Assembly: GCF_000422565.1 (NCBI RefSeq)
Contig: NZ_AUMA01000011.1
Span: forward strand, 1 to 64,000
Direction: 5' to 3'
Origin: Desulfovibrio aminophilus DSM 12254
GTDB taxonomy: Bacteria; Desulfobacterota; Desulfovibrionia; Desulfovibrionales; Desulfovibrionaceae
Length of the DNA stretch: 64,000 bases
Shown: positions 47,207 to 56,598 of the stretch, one piece after another
How positions within the stretch are numbered: position 1 is the first letter of the stretch
Layout: every line of letters begins with the position of its first letter
Translations under genes and position numbers: made by a program
Notes under the pieces: generated by a model
Databases searched by the model: none
Seen by the model: only the letters and a program-made list of their open reading frames with translations
Told to the model about the DNA's origin: nothing

Positions 47207-47879
47207 CGTTCCTCCGTGCCGGACAGGCCCCAAAGAATGATACACGGGAAAACCGGGTTGCACACGCCGGGGACATGCGGATAGGGTTTCCTTCTCCTTT
47301 TGTAAAGGAAAAAAATGGGCATGTATGCAAATTTTTCGCGACGCATCGGACCAGGGAGGAGGATCGCCAAGCGGAGATGGATTCAAATCTTCTTCAAGGC
47401 GTGATGGTTATGAAATACTGTACACTCTGGCAAGGAAAAAAAGTGTCTTGGATGGTGAGAAAGCATTGCATTTTATTTCTTTATAAAAAGTTGCATGAAA
47501 AAGAACGTTTGCATCATAGCATTATATTGTCCAAAATATAAATGTAAAATGATGATTGATTGTAAGTATAAATGATATTCTATGAAAGATGACAATGATT
47601 TTACTTGGTTTGAAATGCAATTTTGTTGAAAAATCTATCGAATAGAAAAGAGAGTATTGCTCTTTGTATTCATATATAATCAATTGTTTCTCCCTGTTCT
47701 GCATGGGCTTCAATGGCGAGCAAGAACAGTCGGAAAGGTGTCGACGCGGTGCTGCGTTATGGCTGGACGTAGCGGACGGTCCGGCGGGAACGCGGTGATC
47801 GTCCGGAATCGCGAATTGCTTTTCCCTGGGCCTGCGGATAGGAAGAATGCGTTCGCCGCCATCCACGCAAAGGAATTCC
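47207..47879. other. 673-bp gene-free AT-rich divergent region between speA and pglB
   Basis: No credible gene. About 47420-47700 is strikingly AT-rich compared with both GC-rich neighbours. It contains TATAAT in both directions (plus 47675-47680; minus 47526-47521), neither with a good -35. Repeated TTGCAT hexamers occur at 47466, 47491 and 47509, with the complement ATGCAA at 47325 and 47615. A small TCCTTT/AAAGGA hairpin lies at 47295-47309. It probably holds the promoters of both divergent operons and perhaps binding sites for a nucleoid protein. Confidence 0.7.
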
Positions 47880-50039
47880 ATGCCCGAACTTCCGCGCCGT
47901 TATCGTGACGCCCAGGATGCCGTGGGCCTCCGTCCCTCCCCGCGGACGGACTGGGCCTGGCTGCTTCTGTTGACCGTGCTCACCTACGCCTTCGCCTGCG
48001 CCGTCCGGCTGGCCGACGCTCCAGCTTGGCGGCACCCGAGCCTGATCGTGGGCGGCGAGTACATCGCGGCCACTCACGACGCCTACGCCTGGCTGGCCGG
48101 GGCCCTGGGCGTGGGGGATTTCACCGGTTACGCCTTCACCGGCCTGACCCGTTTTCTTCTCCGGATCACGGGGGCCGAGCCGGGCAATTTGGCCTTCTGG
48201 GGTCCGGCCTTCCTGGGCGCGCTGGCGGCCCCGGTGACGCTTTTCTGGGGCTGGCTCCTGGGCGGCCGCACTGCGGGTCTGACCGCCGGGCTCCTGGGAG
48301 CGATCCTGCCGGGATTCTTCGTGCGCACCCGCCTGGGCTACTGGGACACCGACCTGTTCACGCTCTTCGGGCCCCTGTTGGCGGCCCTGTTCCTGGCCTG
48401 CCTCGTGGGCCTGCGCACCGGCCGCTTCGGCGACCCTGCGGAGCGCTCCCGGCCCGTGTCGCCCCTCTGGGCCCTGGCCGCCGGCGTCGTCGCTCGGCTG
48501 GCCGCCCTGCCGCACTCCGACATCTTCCGCCTGGACATCCTGGCCTTCGCCCTGGCCGCGCCGCTCCTGCTCGTCTTCGCCCGGGGCGGGGAACGCCGCC
48601 AGGGCCTGCGCGACCTGACCGTGTTCGGGCTGGCCGCCTTCGCGGGGTGGCGCCAGGGCGACCCGTCATGGCAGTATGCCGTGGGCCTGGGCGCGGCCGC
48701 GTTCCTGGCCTTCGCGGAACGCCTGCCGTCGCCCGCCGCCCGGCGTCTGGCGGAGAACGCCTGGACCTGGGGAGCCGGCCTCCTGCTTCTGGGCCTGGGC
48801 ATCCATATCCTGGACCCGGCCTGGACGCTTCTGGAAAAGGCCGGGGTCTATCTGCAGCCCGTGGCCGAGAACGCCCGCACCGCCGCCGGCGGGCCGCTCT
48901 GGCCGGGCATCACCCAGAGCATCCGCGAGGCCCGGGTCGTGCCCCTGGACGACCTGCTGACCCGTCTGAGCGGGTCGCTGTGGGCCTCCTGCCTGGGGCT
49001 TCTCGGGTTCGCGGTGGTGCTCGCGCTGCGGCCCGAGGCGGTGCTGCTCCTGCCCATGCTGGGCCTCGGCCTGTCGAGCATCTGGCTCGGCAACCGCTTC
49101 GGCATGTTCGCCGGTCCGGCCGTGATGCTCGGCCTGGGCGTGAGTCTGGACTTTCTTCTGCGCCGCGTTCTGCGCGGCCGACGCCTGGAGGCCTTCCTGG
49201 CCCTGGTGGGGCAGGGCCTGCTGGCGGCGGTCCTGGCCCTGCCGCTGGGCGACATGTACCGGGGCCTGCCCGCCACGCCCGTCCTGGACCGGGTGCATGC
49301 CGAGACCCTTCAGGATCTCGGCCTCATGGCTCCGCCGGACGCCCGGATTTGGACCTGGTGGGATTTCGGCTACGCCACGCAGTATTTCGCCCGTCGGATG
49401 ACCCCCACGGACGGCGGCCGCCACGCGGGCCGGGACATCTTTCCCCTGGCCCTGGCCCTGACCACGCCCGACGCCCGCCAGGCCGCGGCCATGATCCGCT
49501 TCGCCGCCTCGCACGGCTTCGACCCGGCCTCGGAGTGGGACCGCCTGCCCGCCGCCGAGGTCCAGGCCGGGATCCAGGGGCTGGACCGCATCGCTCCCGG
49601 CCCGTGGGCCGGGCCGCGCCAGTACCTGGTCGTCACCTGGGAGAACCTCGAACTGGCCGGGTGGATCACCTTCTACGGCTGCTGGGACGTGACCCGGGGC
49701 CAGGGTCAGGGAATGCGGGCCAAGCGCCTGGCGGAGAACTTCCGCCTGGACCGCGACAACGGCACCCTGAATCCGGAGAACGCCTCCTTCCCCATCGCCC
49801 TGGGCGGCCTGGACGTCCTGTCCGCGGACGGTTCGGAGCGCAAGGACTACGGCCGTGAGAAGGCCCCGCGCCTGCTCATCAACCCGGACCGCCGGGACGC
49901 CTTCCTGGTGGATGCGGCGCTGGCCCGAAGCATGCTCGTGCGCCTGCTTCTGGACGACCCGGCGACCCCGGACCTGGCCGCCTCCTTCCATCTGGTCCTG
50001 GACGCCTTCCCCCACATGCGGGTCTACGAGGTCCGCTGA
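47880..50039 (+). CDS. pglB: Oligosaccharyltransferase PglB/Stt3 family
   Basis: 719 aa. About 11-13 membrane helices followed by a C-terminal soluble domain. Catalytic features are the first-loop D67 (THDAYAW), the DxD-type motif in GYWDTDLF (D156, D158), and WWDFG (493-497), the Stt3 signature WWDYG with F for Y. It transfers a lipid-linked glycan to Asn in N-x-S/T sequons at the periplasmic face. The glycosylation genes that follow (flippase, transferases) fit. The ATG at 47880 has AAAGGAA upstream. Confidence 0.92.
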   Translation: MPELPRRYRDAQDAVGLRPSPRTDWAWLLLLTVLTYAFACAVRLADAPAWRHPSLIVGGEYIAATHDAYAWLAGALGVGDFTGYAFTGLTRFLLRITGAEPGNLAFWGPAFLGALAAPVTLFWGWLLGGRTAGLTAGLLGAILPGFFVRTRLGYWDTDLFTLFGPLLAALFLACLVGLRTGRFGDPAERSRPVSPLWALAAGVVARLAALPHSDIFRLDILAFALAAPLLLVFARGGERRQGLRDLTVFGLAAFAGWRQGDPSWQYAVGLGAAAFLAFAERLPSPAARRLAENAWTWGAGLLLLGLGIHILDPAWTLLEKAGVYLQPVAENARTAAGGPLWPGITQSIREARVVPLDDLLTRLSGSLWASCLGLLGFAVVLALRPEAVLLLPMLGLGLSSIWLGNRFGMFAGPAVMLGLGVSLDFLLRRVLRGRRLEAFLALVGQGLLAAVLALPLGDMYRGLPATPVLDRVHAETLQDLGLMAPPDARIWTWWDFGYATQYFARRMTPTDGGRHAGRDIFPLALALTTPDARQAAAMIRFAASHGFDPASEWDRLPAAEVQAGIQGLDRIAPGPWAGPRQYLVVTWENLELAGWITFYGCWDVTRGQGQGMRAKRLAENFRLDRDNGTLNPENASFPIALGGLDVLSADGSERKDYGREKAPRLLINPDRRDAFLVDAALARSMLVRLLLDDPATPDLAASFHLVLDAFPHMRVYEVR

Positions 50040-50085
50040 CCGGCCGCCGCTTGCTTTGCCCGGGGTTTTCCGTAGAAGAACGGTC

Positions 50086-51399
50086 ATGCCGGTCCCGTCG
50101 CCCGCCGCGGAAGCGCGGCGTCATTTCGCCCTGGCGGCCCTGGCGGGCTGCAACCTTCTGGCCGGGTTCCTCTGGCAGGCGGTGATCTACGCCCGCCTGG
50201 GGCCCGGGGCCTCCACCGACGCCCTGGTGGCGGCCGCCGTCGCGCCGCAGGCCTTCACGGGCATGGTCGGGGTGGCCCTGACCAGCGTGCTCATCCCGCT
50301 CTTCGCGGGCGAGGAGCGCTCCGGCCAGAACGCCGACGGCCGCCGCTGCCACCTTCAGATCGGACTTCTCGGCCTCGCGGCGGCCCTGGCGCTCTGCCTG
50401 GCGGCTCCCTGGTGGACCGGGCTGCTCTTTCCCGGCTTCGACGCCGAAACGGCCCGGCTCTGCGCCGGTCTGGCCCGCGTCCAGGCCCTCTGTGTCCCGT
50501 TCCAACTGGCCACCGCGATCCTCTCGGCCTTGCTCTACGCCCGCGACCGGTATGTTTTGGTGGAGGCCGCGGCCCTGGCCGCCACCGCGCCGGGATTGGC
50601 GCTCCTGTATCATTTCCTCCCGGATCGCGGCGTTGAGGTCGCCGCCTGGCTCGGCGTGGGGCGCGCGGCCGTGGTCTGGGCGGTGCTCCTGCCAACCCTG
50701 GGCCGGACCGACGGACGGCCTCCCCGTGTCGGGCTGGCCGCGTTGCTCTGGCGCCGGGGGCGGCCGATCCTGGCCAACACCGCCTACGCCAAGGCCGACG
50801 TGTTCGTGGACCGCTCCCTGCTGTCCATGAGCGCCGGGGGCCATCTGTCGCTCTACGACCTGGCCCAGCAGATGGCGGGCACGGGCGCGAACCTCCTGGG
50901 CAAAGTCTGGGGGGCCACGGCCGTGGCCGGTCTGGCGGCCCGGGCCAAGGCGGGCGACGCGGCCGGGTTCCTGCGCCTCTACCGGCGGCGGCTGGCGCTG
51001 CTGCTGTTTCTTTCCGGCCTCGCCTATCTTCTGCTGCTGGCCGTGGGCGAACCGCTGCTCGGCCTGCTGGCCGGGCGTGGCCGTCTCACCGGCGCGGACA
51101 TGCATACGCTCTGGACCTTCCTGGTCTTGCTGGGCGGGGTGCTCGTCTTCGGTTGCGCCGGAGTGGTCACGGCCGGAGCCTTCTTCGCCCTGGGCGACAC
51201 GCGCACCCCAAGCCTCGCGGCCGCGGCCGCCTTCACCCTGTTCATGGTCGGCAAGATCGTCCTGTTTCCCGTGTTCGGCGTCGCCGGGGTCTGTGTGGCG
51301 GCCAGCGCCTGTTCCCTGGCCTGCGCCCTGGCCCAGCACCTGCTTTTCCGGCGGCTCCTGCGCAAGGGACTCGTCTTCGGGACCGGGGGGGCGGCGTGA
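50086..51399 (+). CDS. MurJ-like lipid-linked oligosaccharide flippase
   Basis: 437 aa with about 12 membrane helices. MOP/MurJ-type pattern: LGPGASTDALVAAAVAPQ near the N-terminus, VALTSVLIPLFAGEE, ILANTAYAKADVFVDRSLLS (part of the lipid-II flippase core) and GDTRTPSLAA. It is shorter than typical MurJ (about 510 aa), lacking the last helices. In this locus it may flip the lipid-linked glycan used by PglB and not lipid II (inference). The stop overlaps the GTG start of the next gene. Confidence 0.8.
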   Translation: MPVPSPAAEARRHFALAALAGCNLLAGFLWQAVIYARLGPGASTDALVAAAVAPQAFTGMVGVALTSVLIPLFAGEERSGQNADGRRCHLQIGLLGLAAALALCLAAPWWTGLLFPGFDAETARLCAGLARVQALCVPFQLATAILSALLYARDRYVLVEAAALAATAPGLALLYHFLPDRGVEVAAWLGVGRAAVVWAVLLPTLGRTDGRPPRVGLAALLWRRGRPILANTAYAKADVFVDRSLLSMSAGGHLSLYDLAQQMAGTGANLLGKVWGATAVAGLAARAKAGDAAGFLRLYRRRLALLLFLSGLAYLLLLAVGEPLLGLLAGRGRLTGADMHTLWTFLVLLGGVLVFGCAGVVTAGAFFALGDTRTPSLAAAAAFTLFMVGKIVLFPVFGVAGVCVAASACSLACALAQHLLFRRLLRKGLVFGTGGAA

Positions 51400-52490
51400 G
51401 GATATGCTGCGTCATTCATTCCCTGGCCCGGGGGGGAGGAGCCGAGAAGATCATGGCCTGGCTTGCCGGGGGACTGGCCGGGCGGGGCCACGAGGTCACG
51501 CTCCTGACCCTGGCCGCCCCCGGGGAGACGCCCTGGTTCCACCCGCAACCGCCGGTGCGCCATGTGTCCCTGGGGCTTGCCTCCGAGTCCCCGAATCCCC
51601 TGGCCGCGATCGTCGCCACCCTCCGGCGGGTCCGGGGCCTGCGCGCGGCCATTCTGGCCCAAGCCCCGGACGTGGTCCTGTCCTTCATGGACCGGGTCAA
51701 TGTCTTGGTCCTTCTGGCCGTGGCCGGGCGCGCGCCGGTGGTCGTGGTCGAACGAGTGCATCCCGGTGGTCATCAGATCGGCCGGGTCTGGTCCGCGTTG
51801 CGTCGCCTGACCTATCCCCGGTCCTCGGCCGTGGCGGTGCAGACCCCGGCGGCGCGGGACTGGTTTCCGCCCGCGTTGCGCGACCGCTGCCGGGTCATCG
51901 CCAACCCCGTTTTCGTCCCCGCCACCGGCGGCGCGGTCAGGACACCCGGTAGACCTCTTGTCGCAAGCATCGGCAGATTGGAGTGCCAGAAGGGCTTCGA
52001 CGTGCTGCTGCGGGCCTTCGCCCTGTCGGCCCAGGAACGGCCGGGGTGGCGGCTGGCGATCTATGGCGAAGGCTCCGAGCGGGCGTCCCTGGAGCGGTTG
52101 CGCGACGATCTCGGCCTGTCGGGCCGGGTCTTTTTTCCTGGATTCACGGACGCGCCCCAGGCAGTGTTGCGCGAGGCGGACGTCTTCGTCCTGCCCTCGC
52201 GCTACGAGGGTTTTTCCAACGCCCTGGCCGAGGCCATGGCCCAAGGGCTGGCCGTGCTGGCCACGGAGACCGCCGGATGCGCCGAGATCGTCCGGCACGG
52301 CCGGGACGGCCTGCTGGTTCCGCCCGGGGACGAGCGGGCCCTGGCCCGGGAGCTGGCCCGGCTCATGGACGACGGCGCGTTGCGGGCGCGGCTGGCCGCG
52401 AACGCCCCGGAGGTTTTGGAACGTTTCGCCCCGGAGGGCATCCTCGACCAATGGGAACAGCTCCTGTCCGCCGCGCGCGGGCAGGAATGA
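51396..52490 (+). CDS. Glycosyltransferase family 4
   Basis: 364 aa. GTG start at 51396 overlapping the flippase stop (GTGA). GT-B fold: N-terminal ICCVIHSLARGGGAEKIM (the GGAE motif binding the sugar donor region), linker, then VASIGRLECQKGFDVLL and the E-x7-E element YEGFSNALAEAMAQGLAV (in part EGFSNALAE). It is similar to GalNAc/hexose transferases of the PglH/PglJ type. It probably adds one sugar to the undecaprenyl-linked glycan. Confidence 0.88.
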   Translation: MRICCVIHSLARGGGAEKIMAWLAGGLAGRGHEVTLLTLAAPGETPWFHPQPPVRHVSLGLASESPNPLAAIVATLRRVRGLRAAILAQAPDVVLSFMDRVNVLVLLAVAGRAPVVVVERVHPGGHQIGRVWSALRRLTYPRSSAVAVQTPAARDWFPPALRDRCRVIANPVFVPATGGAVRTPGRPLVASIGRLECQKGFDVLLRAFALSAQERPGWRLAIYGEGSERASLERLRDDLGLSGRVFFPGFTDAPQAVLREADVFVLPSRYEGFSNALAEAMAQGLAVLATETAGCAEIVRHGRDGLLVPPGDERALARELARLMDDGALRARLAANAPEVLERFAPEGILDQWEQLLSAARGQE

Positions 52491-52499
52491 GGAGAGGCG

Positions 52500-53342
52500 A
52501 TGAGCGGCGGGAATGACCTGCGTTTCGGTTTCGGCGCGAACTGGCGCGCCTTCCTCTCCGTGCTGGACGAGGACCGCATGGCCATCGCGCGGGAGTCCAT
52601 CCGGGAGCTGACCGGCCTGGACCAGCTCGCGGGCCGGACTTTCCTGGATGTGGGCTGCGGCAGCGGCCTGTTCTCCCTGGCCGCCCGGCAGATGGGCGCG
52701 CGCGTGCTTTCCTTCGACTACGACCCCCAGTCCGTGGAGTGCGCCCGGGAGCTGCGCAAGCGCTTCTTCCCGGACGACCCGGACTGGGACATCCGTCAGG
52801 GTTCGGCCCTGGACGCGGACTTCCTGGGCGGCCTGGGAACCTTCGATCTGGTCTACTCCTGGGGCGTACTGCACCATACCGGGGACATGTGGCGGGCCCT
52901 GGCCCAGATGCCGCCGTTGCTCACGGAGCGGGGCCTGCTCGTCGTCTCCCTGTACAACGAATGCGGTTTGCGCAGCCGTTTCTGGCGAGGGGTCAAGCGG
53001 TTCTACTGTCGGTCGCCCAAGCCCGTGCGCTGGGCCCTGCTCCTGGGCATGGTGGGCGTCTGCGAAGGACAATCCGCCTTCCTGCGCCTGGCGCGCGGCC
53101 AGAACCCGCTGCCGTTCAAATTGTGGCGCGAGTATCGCCGCAACCGGGGCATGAGCAAGTGGCACGACTGGGTGGACTGGGTGGGCGGCTACCCCTTCGA
53201 GACGGCCCTGCCCGGCGAGGTGGTGGAGTTCTACCGCCGCCTGGGGCTGCGCCTGGAGCGCCTGAAGACCCCCGGCCCGGGCCACTGCTGCAACGAATAC
53301 GTGTTCGTCCGCCGCGAGGGCGCATCGCCGTGTGCGGCATAG
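52500..53342 (+). CDS. Class I SAM-dependent methyltransferase
   Basis: 280 aa, GGAGAGG ribosome binding site. SAM-binding motif I FLDVGCGSGLFSL, motif II LSFDYDPQSV, and VYSWGVLHHTGDM as motif IV/post-I. The C-terminal part is Arg- and Trp-rich (KWHDWVDWVGGYPFE). Such enzymes occur in surface-polysaccharide loci, where they may methylate a sugar. It overlaps the next gene by 13 nt. Confidence 0.86.
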   Translation: MSGGNDLRFGFGANWRAFLSVLDEDRMAIARESIRELTGLDQLAGRTFLDVGCGSGLFSLAARQMGARVLSFDYDPQSVECARELRKRFFPDDPDWDIRQGSALDADFLGGLGTFDLVYSWGVLHHTGDMWRALAQMPPLLTERGLLVVSLYNECGLRSRFWRGVKRFYCRSPKPVRWALLLGMVGVCEGQSAFLRLARGQNPLPFKLWREYRRNRGMSKWHDWVDWVGGYPFETALPGEVVEFYRRLGLRLERLKTPGPGHCCNEYVFVRREGASPCAA

Positions 53343-55210
53343 CCGGAGTCTGGAGTCCGGGCGGGGCGGACCCGGAAGCCCTGGCCCGTGAGATGGCCGG
53401 AACCCTGGCCCATCGCGGCCCGGACGGGGAGGGCGTCTGGGCCGAGCCGGACGCCGGCCTGGCCCTGGGGCATCGGCGGCTGGCCGTGTTGGAACTTTCG
53501 CCCCTGGGCGCGCAGCCCATGCTCTCGGCCGACGGCCGCTACGTCCTGGTCTTCAACGGCGAGATATACAACCACCTGGACCTGCGCCGGGAACTGGAAG
53601 CGTTGGGCCATCGCTTTCGGGGCGGCTCGGACACCGAGACCTTTCTGGCGGCCTGCGTCCAATGGGGTCCGAGCGCGGCCGTTGAGCGCTGCGCGGGCAT
53701 GTTCGCCCTGGCCCTCTGGGACCGCCGGGAGCGGGCCCTGCGGCTGGTGCGCGACCGCCTGGGGGTCAAGCCGCTGTACTACGGCCGGGCCGGGAGCGAT
53801 TTCGTCTTCGGCTCGGAACTCAAGGCCCTGACGGCCCACCCGGGGTTCGACCGGGGCGTGGATCGCGACGCCCTGACCCTGTTCTTCCGCCACGCCTACA
53901 TCCCCGCCCCGCACACCATCCACCCGGACGCGCGCAAACTCCGGCCCGGAACCATCCTGACCCTGCGGAGCCCCTCGGACCCGGGCGTCGAGGAGGTCTA
54001 CTGGGACGCGGAACGGGTCTGGCGGGAGGGCGCGGCCGCGCCCTTCGCGGGCGGCGAGGAGGAGGCCGCCGGGGCGTTGGAATCCCTGCTGTCCCGGGCC
54101 GTGGAGCAGCGCCTGCTCTCCGACGTGCCCCTGGGCGCGCTCCTCTCCGGGGGGGTCGACTCCTCCCTGGTGACGGCGCTCATGAGCAGGCGTGGCGGTC
54201 CGCCGCCCAAGACCTACACCATCGGTTTCCGCGAGGCGGGCTTCGACGAGGCCCCCCAGGCCCGGGCCGTCGCGGAGTATTTGGGGACCGAGCACACGGA
54301 GCTGTACGTGGGCCCGGCCGAACTGCTGGAGGCGGTCCCGGAGATTCCCCGGCACTGGGACGAGCCCTTCGGGGATTCCTCCCAGATTCCCACGCTCCTG
54401 GTCTGCCGTCTGGCCCGGCGGCACGTCACGGTCTGCCTGGGCGGCGACGGCGGGGACGAACTGTTCCTCGGCTACGAGCGCTACCGCCTCGGGATCGCGG
54501 CCTGGAACACGCTGCGCCGGATTCCGACCCCGTTGCGGGGCCTGCTGGCGGGGATCGGCGGGGTGGTCCCCTGGTCCTGGTACCGGGCCCTGGGCGTCTG
54601 GGGCGTGCGCGTCGGCTGGCGCATGGAGGCTCTGCGCTCCCCGGATCTGCCCGCCTTGTACCGCTATCTCTGCTCCCATTCCAAGATTCCGGCATCCCTC
54701 GTCCTCGGGGGCAAGGAACCGACCACGGCCTTCACTTCGACCGACCCCTCGGGCCTGGACCATTGGGCCTACATGAGCCTGGTGGACGTGAAGAGCTATC
54801 TGCCGGACGACATCCTGGTGAAGGTGGACCGCGCCGGAATGGCCTTCGGCCTGGAGCTGCGTTCGCCGTTCCTGGACCATCGGCTGGCCGAGTTCGCCGC
54901 GAGCCTGCCCACGGCGATGCGCGCGGGCAAACGGCTGCTGCGCCGGGTGCTGCACCGCCATGTGCCCTCGGCCCTGGTGGAGCGGCCCAAGATGGGCTTC
55001 GGCGCGCCCGTGGCCCGCTGGCTGCGCGGGGAGCTGCGGCCCTGGTGCGAGGATCTGCTTGATCCGGCCCGGCTGCGGCGGCAGGGATTCCTCGACGCCG
55101 GGGAGGTGGGGCGGATGTGGCGGGAGTTTTTGGGCGGCCGGGAATACTGGCAGGCCCACCTCTGGGACGCGCTCATGTTTCAGGCCTGGTTGGCGGCGCG
55201 GGGGGACTGA
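53330..55210 (+). CDS. Asparagine synthase (glutamine-hydrolysing)-like amidotransferase
   Basis: 626 aa. The GTG at 53330 is followed directly by Cys, giving the mature Cys1 nucleophile (CGIAGVW) of class II glutaminases. FNGEIYNH and GSDTETFL are also intact. The synthetase domain has the PP-loop SGGVDS (273-278), CLGGDGGDELFLGYERY and EL-RSPFLDHRL. Full-length AsnB type. In glycan loci, such proteins often amidate a uronic acid carboxylate instead of making free Asn (inference). The gene overlaps the methyltransferase by 13 nt and is followed 1 nt later by a glycosyltransferase. Confidence 0.9.
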   Translation: MCGIAGVWSPGGADPEALAREMAGTLAHRGPDGEGVWAEPDAGLALGHRRLAVLELSPLGAQPMLSADGRYVLVFNGEIYNHLDLRRELEALGHRFRGGSDTETFLAACVQWGPSAAVERCAGMFALALWDRRERALRLVRDRLGVKPLYYGRAGSDFVFGSELKALTAHPGFDRGVDRDALTLFFRHAYIPAPHTIHPDARKLRPGTILTLRSPSDPGVEEVYWDAERVWREGAAAPFAGGEEEAAGALESLLSRAVEQRLLSDVPLGALLSGGVDSSLVTALMSRRGGPPPKTYTIGFREAGFDEAPQARAVAEYLGTEHTELYVGPAELLEAVPEIPRHWDEPFGDSSQIPTLLVCRLARRHVTVCLGGDGGDELFLGYERYRLGIAAWNTLRRIPTPLRGLLAGIGGVVPWSWYRALGVWGVRVGWRMEALRSPDLPALYRYLCSHSKIPASLVLGGKEPTTAFTSTDPSGLDHWAYMSLVDVKSYLPDDILVKVDRAGMAFGLELRSPFLDHRLAEFAASLPTAMRAGKRLLRRVLHRHVPSALVERPKMGFGAPVARWLRGELRPWCEDLLDPARLRRQGFLDAGEVGRMWREFLGGREYWQAHLWDALMFQAWLAARGD

Positions 55211-55211
55211 C

Positions 55212-56354
55212 GTGGCGGCGCGGACCCTGCGGATATTCTTCCTCATCCGGGATTTGAACCTGGGCGGAGCCCAGCGCCAGCTCGTCCTTCTGTCCAACGG
55301 GTTGGCGGCCCGGGGACACGCGGTGACCGTGGCCGTGTTTTATGGCGGCGGAGAGCTGGAAGGCGATCTGCGCGGCGTGGAGTTTCTCGACCTGGGCAAG
55401 CGCGGGCGCTGGGATCTGGCGGGCTTTTTCCACCGCCTGGCGGCCGCGGCGCGGCGTTTCCGGCCGGACGTGCTCCACGGCTACCTGGGCACGGCCAATC
55501 TCCTGACTGTGGCGTTGCGGCCTCTGATTCCCGGAGTCCACGTGGTTTGGGGCCTGCGGGCCTCGGAACTGGAGCTGCGCCGCTACGGCCCGGCTTGGCG
55601 GCTGTCGGCCTTGTTGGAGACCCTGTGCTCGCCCCTGGCCGACCGGATCGTGGCCAACTCGCGGGCCGGGCTGGCGGCCGCAACGCGGCGAGGATTCCCC
55701 CGGGGACGACTGGCCCATGTGCCCAACGGCGTGGACGGCGCGGTTTTCGTCCCGGACCGCGAACGCGGCGCGGCCCTGCGCCGGGAGTGGACGGCGGGCG
55801 GCGCGCGGACCCTGGTGGGACTGGCGGGCCGTCTTGATCCCATGAAGGATCACGAAACCTTTCTGCGCGCGGCGGCCCTGGCCCGCCGCGAGCGGCCGGA
55901 CCTGGGCTTCGTCTGCGTGGGCGGAGGCTGGGAGGGGCCGGGCGCGCGGCTGCGAGAGCTGGGCCGGGAACTGGGGCTGGAATCCGCGCTGGTCTGGGCC
56001 GGGCCGCGGGCTGACATGCCCGCGGTCTACAACGCCCTGGACCTGCTCTGCCTTTCTTCGGTGAGCGAGGGGTTCCCCAACGTGGTGGCCGAGGCCATGA
56101 GCTGCGGCCTGCCCTGCGTGGTCACGGACGTGGGCGACGCGGCCGGGATCGTCGGGGACGTGGGCGTCGTGACGCCGCCGCGCGACCCCAAGGCCCTGGC
56201 CGACGGCCTGCTGGCCCTTGTCGGACGCTTGGAGCGCGAGGACGGGGCGCTCCGAGAGCGGGTCCGGGCGCGGGTGCTGGAGCGCTTCGGGGTGGAGGCC
56301 CTGGTGGAGCGGACCGAGACCCTGCTCCTGGAACTCGCTACTCGCCGTCCTTGA
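55212..56354 (+). CDS. Glycosyltransferase family 4
   Basis: 380 aa, GTG at 55212 directly behind the amidotransferase stop. N-terminal IFFLIRDLNLGGAQRQLV carries the GGAQ/GGAE-like donor motif. The C-terminal domain has VGLAGRLDPMKDHETFL and EGFPNVVAEAMSCGLPCVVTD, quoted in part as EGFPNVVAEAM. Its end overlaps the convergent small gene by 17 nt. Last gene of the glycosylation operon. Confidence 0.88.
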   Translation: MAARTLRIFFLIRDLNLGGAQRQLVLLSNGLAARGHAVTVAVFYGGGELEGDLRGVEFLDLGKRGRWDLAGFFHRLAAAARRFRPDVLHGYLGTANLLTVALRPLIPGVHVVWGLRASELELRRYGPAWRLSALLETLCSPLADRIVANSRAGLAAATRRGFPRGRLAHVPNGVDGAVFVPDRERGAALRREWTAGGARTLVGLAGRLDPMKDHETFLRAAALARRERPDLGFVCVGGGWEGPGARLRELGRELGLESALVWAGPRADMPAVYNALDLLCLSSVSEGFPNVVAEAMSCGLPCVVTDVGDAAGIVGDVGVVTPPRDPKALADGLLALVGRLEREDGALRERVRARVLERFGVEALVERTETLLLELATRRP

Positions 56355-56598
56355 TCAGGCGCTGGGCCACATCCAGATCATAGAGCGCCAAAGGGTTGCG
56401 GTCCGCGCCGCGTTCCCGGAACATCTCGGCGGCGGCCTTGACGATCTCCAGGGAGAGCCAGCCGTGGCGCTCCCAGATCCCCGGATCCTCGCGGTTCCAG
56501 AGCCGGAATTCGATGCGCCCCATGCTGTCGCGCACGTACATGCGCGTGTCGTGGTTCTGGAGGCTCGGGTGGTAGTAAAGTCCTCTGTCGTCCTTCAT
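56338..56598 (-). CDS. Small hypothetical protein
   Basis: 86 aa. The ATG overlaps the stop of the YkgJ-type gene (ATGA), so the two are translation-coupled. Basic-acidic mixed, aromatic-rich (LYYHPSLQNHDTRMYVRD, FRLWNREDPGIWERHGW), no cysteine. It may bind DNA or protein, but no motif decides this. The 3' end overlaps the end of the convergent glycosyltransferase. Confidence 0.7.
   Translation of the reverse strand: MKDDRGLYYHPSLQNHDTRMYVRDSMGRIEFRLWNREDPGIWERHGWLSLEIVKAAAEMFRERGADRNPLALYDLDVAQRLIKDGE

Noticed and set aside
47275-47541. 88-codon open frame in the AT-rich island
   Set aside because: No RBS, Lys/His-rich low-complexity translation, runs across the probable promoter region of two divergent operons.
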